The notes: a model not told the origin generated them from the letters alone. Counted from the first letter of the stretch, positions 1 to 5,688 are shown. The stretch: 5,714 nucleotides of DNA from DATFBY01 sp035253585 (GCA_035253585.1 DATFBY010000106.1:1-5714); one strand, 5' to 3'. Numbers and translations: made by a program.

Positions 1-13
1 TGTGCCGCGCAGT

Positions 14-34
14 CGCTTCCCGCTTCCCGCTTCC
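14..34. repeat. Threefold tandem repeat of CGCTTCC
   Basis: Three exact head-to-tail copies of the 7-mer CGCTTCC lie at 14-20, 21-27 and 28-34. They are followed by CTTTT, just after the stop of the membrane-protein gene. On the transcribed minus strand this reads GGAAGCG three times, within the 3' untranslated tail. There is no inverted repeat, so it is not an intrinsic terminator by itself. It may be a simple-sequence repeat that varies in copy number. No gene is visible in positions 1-41. Confidence 0.8.
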
Positions 35-41
35 CTTTTCG

Positions 42-581
42 TCAGTAACCGCTCTCCCCCACGGGCGCTCTCCCCGGCGCTTTCCCCGTAAACGCATACG
101 ACACCAGCGCCGTCCCGCCCCAGGCGATGGTTCCGAAGAGAAGGCCCCACAGAATTCCGGTGAATGCCACCGTGAAAACGCCCCACGAGCGCCAGAAGGT
201 CGGGGACTCGAGGATTCGTTTGCTCACCGAGTCCGCTTGAGGGGATGAAGGCGGCGTCATTTCGTGCATCATTCGCTCGAACTCGCTCGTGTCACGAGGC
301 GCTTCCAGCGCTTGCTGCTGCAGGCGGTCCCAATTCAGCTCGGGCACGAAGGTGAAGGCGAGCCCCAGCGCGATCGTCGTCACCATCGCCGTCACGCCGG
401 CGCCGACGAGCCAGCTTCCAAGAAGCGAAAGCTGCTCGCCGCGGCGCCGCTTCTTGTAAGCCGCGATACCGATCGCCAGCGGTGCGATGATCGCCATCCC
501 GAACGACGTGAGCCCGGCGATGAGCAGTACGATCACACCACCGATTCCGGCGAGGACGCGAAGCACTGGGGACGCCGGCAT
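42..581 (-). CDS. Small multi-spanning membrane protein of unknown function
   Basis: A 179-residue protein that I do not recognise as a named family. Three hydrophobic blocks are visible: about residues 9-41 (long enough for one long or two tight membrane segments), 53-79 and 131-165. The basic cluster KKRRR at 43-47 follows the first block and should be cytoplasmic. A polar stretch at about 80-128, rich in Met, Glu and Ser, forms a soluble loop between the second and third blocks. The ATG start lies only 9 nt after the TAG stop of the upstream SnoaL-like gene and has no clear ribosome binding site, so translation is probably coupled. It is in the same reading frame as that gene, so reading through the one TAG codon would fuse the two products. 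It is the last visible gene of a four-gene minus-strand run. The reading frame is well supported; the function is unknown. Confidence 0.8.
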   Translation of the reverse strand: MPASPVLRVLAGIGGVIVLLIAGLTSFGMAIIAPLAIGIAAYKKRRRGEQLSLLGSWLVGAGVTAMVTTIALGLAFTFVPELNWDRLQQQALEAPRDTSEFERMMHEMTPPSSPQADSVSKRILESPTFWRSWGVFTVAFTGILWGLLFGTIAWGGTALVSYAFTGKAPGRAPVGESGY

Positions 582-590
582 CGGCGAGCG

Positions 591-1100
591 CTACGGCCGC
601 GGCCGACGGTTGGTGTTGTCCATGTCCGCCGCGATCAGCCATCGATCGCCGACCCTGCGCAGCGCCAAAACGAACTTTCCGTTGTCGGTGGTCGCGTTCC
701 CGTAGCGGTACGCGCCGATGATGTACCCCGTTGAGCCTTCCGTCATGTGCGAGAGCGCACGCAGTCGCAGCTCCCCGCCCGCGTTCTTGTAGCGCTCCTT
801 GATCGCCGCGCGGCCGCGAACGGGAGTATCGAAATTGGAGAGGACGAAGCCATCATCGGTGAAGATCTCCGCCAATCCCCCCGCGTCGCCCGCCTTCCAC
901 AAGCGCTCGTAGTCGCGCAGCACCCGCTCGAGCGCCGGCGGCAGCGCGACGGACGGCATGCTCTCGGCAGTCACCGCTGGTGCGCCGGCCTGCGGCGTCC
1001 CTGGCGTCGGACCCTGGGCGGACACGTTAGGCACCGCGATCGCGGTGCCTAACGCGACGCCGACGCTGAAGCTCAAAAGTGCGTGGCGAATGCGCCTCAC
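591..1100 (-). CDS. Secreted SnoaL/NTF2-like (DUF4440-type) protein
   Basis: A 169-residue protein with an N-terminal signal peptide: basic MRRIRH, a hydrophobic core at about 7-24, and a likely signal peptidase I cut after VSA at 28. A Pro/Ala-rich linker at about 30-53 follows. Residues 55-165 look like a cystatin-fold SnoaL/NTF2 domain of the DUF4440 kind: W68 and the KAGDAGGLAEIF stretch, TDDGFVLSN, PVRGRAAIKERY, then a beta-rich half with GKFVLALRRVGDRWLIAADM. Such domains bind small ligands or act as isomerases, cyclases or accessory domains; the substrate cannot be read here. The start is GTG, overlapping the TGA of the upstream DinB gene as GTGA, with no good Shine-Dalgarno, which indicates translational coupling. 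The signal-peptide coding region contains a perfect 30-bp palindrome. The domain call is by motif resemblance only. Confidence 0.85.
   Translation of the reverse strand: MRRIRHALLSFSVGVALGTAIAVPNVSAQGPTPGTPQAGAPAVTAESMPSVALPPALERVLRDYERLWKAGDAGGLAEIFTDDGFVLSNFDTPVRGRAAIKERYKNAGGELRLRALSHMTEGSTGYIIGAYRYGNATTDNGKFVLALRRVGDRWLIAADMDNTNRRPRP
1025..1054. repeat. Perfect 30-bp palindrome inside a signal-peptide coding region
   Basis: Each half is the 15-mer CGTTAGGCACCGCGA or its exact complement, with no spacer and no mismatch. The arms end in GTTAGGC and GCCTAAC, the heptamer found nine times in the window. On the coding (minus) strand it encodes residues 16-26 of the SnoaL-like protein, A-L-G-T-A-I-A-V-P-N plus one base, the end of the signal-peptide core. 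In mRNA it could form a very stable hairpin near the 5' end of that gene. As DNA it could be a dimer binding site or a paired uptake or recombination-type site. Confidence 0.9.
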
Positions 1101-1657
1101 GGACCAGACCGGCTCGAGGGCGGCACCATCCCCTTCATGCGCATGTAGGTGACGAGATTGCCGTAGTGCTCGCCATCGTGCACCGCGTTCAGGCCTAACG
1201 CGAAGAGGCGAGTGAAGTCGCGTCCGAAAAGCTTGGCCGGGGCGGCGGCGGCTTCATCGGTCTGCGCGTACGCGCGCATGCAATACTGAGTCGATGCCTT
1301 GAGCGCGGCCACGATCTCCGCCTTGGTCTTCGCCGATTTCTCGATCTCGGTTTCATCGCGTGGCGGGTCGCCCAGCGCAGCGGCGCACATCAGATTCTGC
1401 GCGCCCGCAACGTGCGCGATGAGCTGTCCGACGCTCCGCACATCCTTCGTCGGCTTGTACGCATAATCCGCCTCCGAAAGCTCCTCGGCTACGGTCGTGA
1501 TGTAACCGACCTGCTGTTGCCAGAGCTGCTTGTGCGTCCCGACCGCGAGGGTGGCCGCATCGCCCGATGCGCGCGCGCCCGTGAGCGTCGAGCTGGACAG
1601 GATGATGCCGACGGCGATGGCGGCGACGCTCACGGCACCGAAGATCATGCGCTTCAT
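1097..1657 (-). CDS. Secreted DinB-family protein
   Basis: A 186-residue protein starting MKRMIFGAV. Residues 1-30 are a signal peptide: basic start, hydrophobic core at about 5-21, and a likely cut after ARA at 30. The rest fits the DinB/YfiT four-helix fold. The first helix begins about THKQLWQQQVGYI; SVGQLIAHVAGAQ carries H82; and the last helix, LNAVHDGEHYGNLVTYMR, carries H160 and H164 in an HxxxH pattern. H82, H160 and H164 are the expected three-histidine metal site. The family includes metal-dependent thiol transferases and damage-inducible proteins; this member's reaction is unknown, and export places it outside the cytoplasm. An ATG four codons upstream (position 1669) is possible, but the ATG at 1657 has GGAGG five bases before it, so I chose that. 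The gene ends in GTGA overlapping the next gene's start. H160-H164 and the C-terminal GMVPPSS stretch are typical of the family. Confidence 0.9.
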   Translation of the reverse strand: MKRMIFGAVSVAAIAVGIILSSSTLTGARASGDAATLAVGTHKQLWQQQVGYITTVAEELSEADYAYKPTKDVRSVGQLIAHVAGAQNLMCAAALGDPPRDETEIEKSAKTKAEIVAALKASTQYCMRAYAQTDEAAAAPAKLFGRDFTRLFALGLNAVHDGEHYGNLVTYMRMKGMVPPSSRSGP

Positions 1658-1662
1658 ACGAG

Positions 1663-1667
1663 CCTCC
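1663..1667 (-). promoter_or_regulatory. Ribosome binding site GGAGG of the DinB gene
   Basis: On the minus strand GGAGG stands five bases before the ATG at 1657. It overlaps the upstream ATG at 1669, which has no such site in front of it. This decides the start in favour of MKRMIFG. Confidence 0.8.
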
Positions 1668-1693
1668 ATGACGATGTGTTGTTAGGCACCGCT

Positions 1694-2140
1694 TCAAATC
1701 TGGAACTGCTTCCAGTGATGGTCGACGTGTCGGTAGGTGAGATACCCCCACTGCGCCGCCGTCATCGAGCCGAACGCCGGGTGACGCGGCCAGCCGCTCC
1801 GCGCCGGCGACTCCCGCGCAAACCGCTGAAGGAGATCGCGACATTCGGCCACGTCGGCATCCCACGAGGCGGGTACACGAGCGAGGAGCTCGGGCGCCGT
1901 CGGCACGCCTTTCGGCCACGGCAGCCAATACATCACCAGCTGCTTCAATGGCGGATGGCGAAAGAACGCGCGCCTGTCGGTCGTCGGCACCTCGCCGAAG
2001 GCCATCCGGATCGACTCGTTGATGTGGCAGATCATCTGCGGAGCCGTCATGCGCCCCCAGGTTCCCCTGGTGGTTGGCGTGAGCTTTTCCAGACGCGTGA
2101 TCAGATCCTGCCTCGCGTCCTCCTGCCAGACTGATCGCAT
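1694..2140 (-). CDS. DUF1569 (DinB-superfamily) protein, cytoplasmic
   Basis: A 148-residue protein without signal peptide or membrane segment. It resembles DUF1569, a branch of the DinB metal-binding fold. Visible landmarks are the N-terminal helix with RLEKLTPTTRGTWGRMT, then APQMICHINES with H39. A middle section has MYWLPWPKGVPTAPELL. The C-terminal block HPAFGSMTAAQWGYLTYRHVDHHWKQF carries H138, H141 and H142. H39, H138 and H142 are the likely metal ligands; H141 lies beside them. No substrate is known for the family. The reading frame is open further upstream, but the ATG at 2140 has the purine-rich AGGAG five bases ahead and matches where family similarity begins. It is the first gene of the minus-strand run, 36 nt before the secreted DinB gene and divergent from the permease gene. 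The family call is firm; the role is unknown. Confidence 0.9.
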   Translation of the reverse strand: MRSVWQEDARQDLITRLEKLTPTTRGTWGRMTAPQMICHINESIRMAFGEVPTTDRRAFFRHPPLKQLVMYWLPWPKGVPTAPELLARVPASWDADVAECRDLLQRFARESPARSGWPRHPAFGSMTAAQWGYLTYRHVDHHWKQFQI

Positions 2141-2155
2141 TCCCTCTCCTCTCCT
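2141..2155 (-). promoter_or_regulatory. Ribosome binding site of the DUF1569 gene
   Basis: On the minus strand this reads AGGAGAGGAGAGGGA directly before the ATG at 2140. It holds two overlapping AGGAG sites, the nearer one ending five bases before the start. It supports the shorter reading of this gene. Confidence 0.8.
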
Positions 2156-2352
2156 TCGACGATTCGCAGGGACGGTGGAAGCGGCGCTCGTGCGCTCGAC
2201 ACCAGGCCAGCAACGTTGAGCCAATCGCTGAAACGGTGCAAGGCTGCGCGATCTCCCGGCCTCGCAATACCGGCCCAACCCTTCGCGCCATCGCCCTGTC
2301 TCATCCGACGCGGTGCACGATGGACCCATGGCTGCAGGCACGCACTCACGTC
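2156..2352. other. Divergent intergenic region, promoters expected
   Basis: This stretch lies between the ribosome binding sites of two divergent genes and should hold both promoters. I found no convincing -35/-10 pair on either strand, no terminator hairpin and no obvious operator. A TTGAGC at 2216-2221 resembles a -35 box but has no TATAAT-like partner at the right distance. Both neighbouring genes stay open into the region in their own frames. No ribosome binding site supports those longer starts. Confidence 0.4.
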
Positions 2353-2358
2353 GAGGAG
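2353..2358 (+). promoter_or_regulatory. Ribosome binding site GAGGAG of the permease gene
   Basis: GAGGAG stands six bases before the ATG at 2365. A second ATG at 2360 is out of frame, only one base from GAGGAG, and would make six residues only. The in-frame ATG at 2320 has no such site. Confidence 0.75.
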
Positions 2359-2364
2359 CATGGC

Positions 2365-4788
2365 ATGTCGGCGATCCTGAAAGAGCTTCGAAACGCCGCG
2401 CGCGCGTTGCTGCGCGCTCCACTGGTGGCGATCTCGGCCGTGATCTGCATCGCCCTCGGCGTCGGCGCCACGACGGCGATCTCGAGCGCCATCGATCGTG
2501 CGCTCCTCCAGCCGCTGCCCTTCCGCGAGTCCGATCGCCTGGTAATGGTCTACCGCACGACGCCCCACTTCAACACCGGCCCCTTCTCGGCGCCTAACTA
2601 TTCGGATCTGGCGCGCCTAACGAGGCAGCTCGAGGGATTGGTCGCCGTGGCGCAGGGCACAGCGCTGCTGGCGCTGCCTGACGAGGCGGTGCAGATCACC
2701 TCCTATCGGGCCAGCGGCAACATCTTCGGCATACTCGGCGTGCAGCCGCTGCTCGGCCGCCTTTTTACTGACGCCGATGACTCGAGCGGCGAGGTGCCGG
2801 TGGTCGTGCTTGCCGAAGAGCTGTGGCGCGAGCGGTTCGGCGCGGACTCCACGCTGGTGGGAAAGACGATCTCCCTGGATGGCCAAGCACACACCGTTTT
2901 GGGTGTCCTCCGGCGCGACTTCCGCGTTCCGCACGGCGGTTTGTTCTTGCGCCCGAATGCCTGGACACCGATGCGGTTCACGCCTGACGAGCTGGGACGA
3001 CGGCGCAGCAACTACCTGCGCGCCTTCGGCCGCCTCGCACCAGGCGCGACCGTGGAGTCGGCGACCGCGGAGCTGGTGCGGACGTTTGACGGCATCGTGG
3101 AATCCTTCCCTCAGCTCCGGGGCGAGTCTGTCCGAGCCGTGCCGATGCGGGCCGAGAGCGCAAGGCCGGTGCGTACTCCGCTGCTGCTCGTGTTCGGGGC
3201 TGTGTTGATCGTCATGCTGATCGCCGCGACGAACGTTGCCAGCCTCCTTCTCGCTCGCGGCGTGCAGCGCCAGCGCGAAGTGGCGATCCGCACCGCCCTC
3301 GGTGGCGCGCGGTGGCAGGTCATGCGACCTGCGTTGGCCGAGAGCGCGGTGCTGGTCGGCACCGGTTTGGCGCTCGGCGTCGCGTTGGCGTGGCTCGGCG
3401 TACGGACGATCGGCGCGCTGGCGGCCGTGCGCATGCCGCACCTGGTCGGGTTGGGGATCGATGGCAAAGTCATCGCGTTCGCCGTCGCGCTCTCGGTGTT
3501 CGTCGGCCTCTTGTGCGGCGCCATCCCGGCGTGGCGCGGATCGTCAGTCGATCCGCAAGAGGCGCTGCGCGGGCACGGCGGCGGCGGTGGAAGCAGCCGG
3601 CAGCATCATCGCGCCCTGAATGCGCTGGTGGTTTCGGAGGTGGCGCTCTCGCTCGTGCTCCTGATCGGCGCGGGTCTCGTGCTCAAAGGATTTGCGCAGC
3701 TGCTGCGGAACGATCCGGGCTTCGATCCGCGGCCCATCCTCACATTGAAGGCGACCGTCTCCCCAGACCGATACCCTGACAACAGCGTAGTGCGCCGTTT
3801 CCTAGAGCCGGCACTGGCGGCGATTCGGCAGGTGCCAGGCGTCGAAGAGGCTTCGGCGATCTCCGCAATGCCGTACGAGAACTGGGGGATGAACTCGAAC
3901 ATCAGGTACGAGGGCCAACCGCCACAGGACCCGACGCAGCTGCCGCTGGTGGAGTACCGGAACGTGACGCCCGAGTTCTTTGCGGTCACCGGACAGCGAT
4001 TGCTGAATGGCCGACTGCTCACCGAAGCCGATGACGACCGTCCGGAGGCGCCACAGGTCGTCGTCGTCAACCAGGCACTCGTTAGGCGAGATTTCAAGGA
4101 TGCAGATCCCGTTGGCAGGCGCTTCCACACCGGCGACACGACCTTCGCCACGATCGTCGGCGTGGTGAGCGACATTCGGAACGCCGGCCCGATCCAGGAT
4201 CCACGCCCTGAAGCGTACTGGCCTTACCGTCAAAATCCGGGCGGCGCTTTCTTTCCCTTGATGGTGCGCATCCGTGGAGACGATCCCATGAGGGTGGTTT
4301 CCGGAGTCCGTGAGGCGATTCGCGGTGTCGATCGCAACGTCGCCGTCACCGACGTGCGTCCGATGAGCGAGGTGATCGCGGACAGCGTCGGGCGCCCACG
4401 CTTCTTCGTGACGCTGCTTGGTCTCTTCGCCGCCGTCGCGCTCATCCTCGCCGTCTCGGGGATTTACGGCGTGATGAGCTATGTCGTGGCGCAGCGTACG
4501 CGCGAGTTTGGAATTCGCAGCGCGTTAGGCAGCACGACCGGTCGCACCTTGAGTCTGGTCACCGGGCGTGGGATGAGGTTGGTCTCCCTCGGCGCGCTGA
4601 TCGGATTGGCGGGCGGCGCGGCGGTGACGCGTGTTCTCCGCGGATTGTTGTACGGCGTGAGCCCATTGGACGGGACGACCTGGGCGCTGGCGACCGTGGC
4701 TCTGGCCGGCGTCGGGCTGCTGGCGACGCTGCTCCCTGCGTACCGCGCGACGCGCATCGATCCCCTGATCGCGATGCGCGCCGAGTGA
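2365..4788 (+). CDS. ADOP-type MacB/FtsX permease without ATPase domain
   Basis: An 807-residue inner-membrane protein with duplicated MacB_PCD/FtsX architecture. Membrane segments are visible at about 20-48, 270-297, 326-350, 368-390, 417-440, 683-708, 736-760 and 773-795. Large periplasmic MacB-core domains lie at about 50-265 and 445-680. The repeated cytoplasmic signature appears twice: REVAIRTALGGARWQ (305-318) and REFGIRSALGSTTGR (713-727). Each half ends alike: PAWRGSSVDPQEALR (388-402) and PAYRATRIDPLIAMR (791-805). A glycine-rich linker (about 404-410) joins the halves. No Walker A, ABC signature or Walker B is present, so a separate ATPase would be needed. Length and layout match the 'acidobacterial duplicated orphan permease' group, implicated by homology in efflux, lipoprotein or signalling mechanics. 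The PadR-type regulator often found beside such genes is absent in this window. The ATG at 2365 is chosen for its ribosome binding site and because the family's N-terminus begins here. Confidence 0.93.
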   Translation: MSAILKELRNAARALLRAPLVAISAVICIALGVGATTAISSAIDRALLQPLPFRESDRLVMVYRTTPHFNTGPFSAPNYSDLARLTRQLEGLVAVAQGTALLALPDEAVQITSYRASGNIFGILGVQPLLGRLFTDADDSSGEVPVVVLAEELWRERFGADSTLVGKTISLDGQAHTVLGVLRRDFRVPHGGLFLRPNAWTPMRFTPDELGRRRSNYLRAFGRLAPGATVESATAELVRTFDGIVESFPQLRGESVRAVPMRAESARPVRTPLLLVFGAVLIVMLIAATNVASLLLARGVQRQREVAIRTALGGARWQVMRPALAESAVLVGTGLALGVALAWLGVRTIGALAAVRMPHLVGLGIDGKVIAFAVALSVFVGLLCGAIPAWRGSSVDPQEALRGHGGGGGSSRQHHRALNALVVSEVALSLVLLIGAGLVLKGFAQLLRNDPGFDPRPILTLKATVSPDRYPDNSVVRRFLEPALAAIRQVPGVEEASAISAMPYENWGMNSNIRYEGQPPQDPTQLPLVEYRNVTPEFFAVTGQRLLNGRLLTEADDDRPEAPQVVVVNQALVRRDFKDADPVGRRFHTGDTTFATIVGVVSDIRNAGPIQDPRPEAYWPYRQNPGGAFFPLMVRIRGDDPMRVVSGVREAIRGVDRNVAVTDVRPMSEVIADSVGRPRFFVTLLGLFAAVALILAVSGIYGVMSYVVAQRTREFGIRSALGSTTGRTLSLVTGRGMRLVSLGALIGLAGGAAVTRVLRGLLYGVSPLDGTTWALATVALAGVGLLATLLPAYRATRIDPLIAMRAE

Positions 4789-4809
4789 GCGCTCGCTAGT
4801 TAGGCGCGC
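4776..4809. terminator. Possible bidirectional hairpin across two convergent stop codons
   Basis: GCGCGCC at 4776-4782 pairs perfectly with GGCGCGC at 4803-4809, around a 20-base loop that holds both the TGA of the permease gene and the TAG of the hydrolase gene. A small inner hairpin AGCG-CT-CGCT (4788-4797) is also possible. No T tract follows on either strand, so it is not a standard intrinsic terminator. The position between two converging genes with a 7-bp gap fits a shared termination or transcript-protecting role. Confidence 0.4.
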
Positions 4810-5653
4810 GAAGAAACTCCCGCACCAGGCGGTTGAACTCCGCCGGGCGCTCCATGTTGAGCATGTGTCCCGCGCCCTCGATCACGACGCGTCGCGCGCC
4901 GGGGATCGCGGCCACGACCGTATCGACGATGCGGAAGATGTCGGGCACTTCCTGCGTACCGATCAACACCAGGGTCGGGATGCGGATCGTCGAGAGCCGT
5001 CCGACAGCCGGCGGCTCGAGGACTCGCTCGCTGTCGGGCTGCATCCAGAGCGACGCGTTGCGGACAGTGAGCTCACGAAGCCGTCTGGCCAAGGTGGAGT
5101 CGCGCATGGCGGGCTTCATGTAGCCGCTCTGAAGCCAGAGCAGCGACACTCGAACGGAATCGCGCGCGTTCAGCGCTGCGATCGCCGAGTCGACCCATGG
5201 CTCGCGGTCGCCGCTCCAGCCGAAGCCGCTGAGGCCCGGGCCCGCCAGGACCATGCGCTCCACCATCTCGGGGTGTGTGAGCGCGAAGTCGATGGCGACT
5301 CGTCCACCCAAGGAAAGGCCCACCAGCGACGCGCGGGCGATGCCGAGGACCCGCATGAGGCCGTAAAGATCTTCGTGGGATTCGAACGGGCCGGATTTGG
5401 GCGCGGAGCGTCCGAACCCGCGTGCGTCGTAGCGGACGACGCGGAAGTCCCGCGCGAGAAACGCGAACTGGTCGTCCCACATCTCGAGCGGGAGCTGACC
5501 GCCCTGCAGGAGAACGACGGTGGGGCCGCTCCCGCGAATCTCGTAGTAGAGGCGCGTGCCGTTTACCGAAGCCGTTCCGGTCGTGGGGCGCGTGGCGCAA
5601 GCGAGACCGGCGGTTGCCGCCACGAGCGCGGCGAGGAATGGCGCACGAGTCAT
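4796..5653 (-). CDS. Exported alpha/beta hydrolase
   Basis: A 285-residue alpha/beta-fold hydrolase. The N-terminus MTRAPFLAALVAATAGLACA is an export signal. Cys19 could be a lipidated cysteine, but the box GLAC is poor. The alternative is a signal peptidase I cut after ACA at 20. The mature domain shows GPTVVLLQGG with W59 (oxyanion-hole strand), VVRYDARGFGRSAP, the nucleophile elbow GLSLGG with S114, and the catalytic histidine H263 in GAGHML. The acid follows strand TLVLIGTQEVPD: the usual Asp position holds E235, with D238 as alternative. The fold resembles the 3-oxoadipate enol-lactonase/esterase type, but the substrate cannot be told. It ends APN-TAG, and its last codons contain the recurrent heptamer. 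The ATG at 5653 has no clear ribosome binding site; no better in-frame start is visible. It converges on the permease gene. Confidence 0.92.
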   Translation of the reverse strand: MTRAPFLAALVAATAGLACATRPTTGTASVNGTRLYYEIRGSGPTVVLLQGGQLPLEMWDDQFAFLARDFRVVRYDARGFGRSAPKSGPFESHEDLYGLMRVLGIARASLVGLSLGGRVAIDFALTHPEMVERMVLAGPGLSGFGWSGDREPWVDSAIAALNARDSVRVSLLWLQSGYMKPAMRDSTLARRLRELTVRNASLWMQPDSERVLEPPAVGRLSTIRIPTLVLIGTQEVPDIFRIVDTVVAAIPGARRVVIEGAGHMLNMERPAEFNRLVREFLRAPN

Positions 5654-5658
5654 GCAAC

Positions 5659-5688
5659 GATTGAAACACCCTAGGAAGGATTGAAACA
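5659..5688. repeat. 10-bp direct repeat GATTGAAACA, period 20 bp
   Basis: Exact copies lie at 5659-5668 and 5679-5688, separated by 10 bp that contain the palindrome CCTAGG (5670-5675). The nearer copy ends five bases before the hydrolase start codon. The 20-bp period places both copies on about the same face of the helix, as for a regulator binding side by side. The remaining 26 bp of the window (5689-5714) show no feature. Confidence 0.6.

Noticed and set aside
1264..1275. 12-bp palindrome GCGCGTACGCGC
   Set aside because: Alternating GC within coding sequence; common by chance at this composition and not repeated elsewhere.
1353..2291. Long open frames opposite or overlapping the two DinB-fold genes (minus 1353-2291, plus 1412-2134)
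   Set aside because: Compositions are Arg/His/Ala-rich and low in hydrophobic residues, with no domain. They are shadows expected in GC-rich DNA over genes with clear family motifs.
2236..2364. Extension of the permease N-terminus to an earlier start
   Set aside because: The extra 43 residues have no family character and no ribosome binding site. The ATG at 2365 has GAGGAG at the right distance.
2617..3441. Antisense open frame within the permease gene
   Set aside because: It is Arg/His/Gln-rich with no recognisable motif and lies wholly within a strongly supported gene.
1026..4805. GTTAGGC/GCCTAAC copies as integron attC sites or a cassette array
   Set aside because: The copies lie within genes on both strands at irregular distances. 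There is no integrase, no imperfect attC hairpin with extra-helical bases, and no cassette-like gene series.
1026..4805. TTAGGC as a telomere-like repeat
   Set aside because: The copies are dispersed, not in tandem, in a dense bacterial gene region.
4865..5674. Plus-strand open frame opposite the alpha/beta hydrolase
   Set aside because: It is an Arg/Asp/Glu-rich shadow without motif, while the opposite strand shows an intact catalytic Ser-His set and signal peptide.
5659..5688. GATTGAAAC words resembling the 3' end of many CRISPR repeats
   Set aside because: Only two copies with a 20-bp period, leaving 10 bp between them. There is no full-length repeat, no spacer-sized interval and no cas gene.
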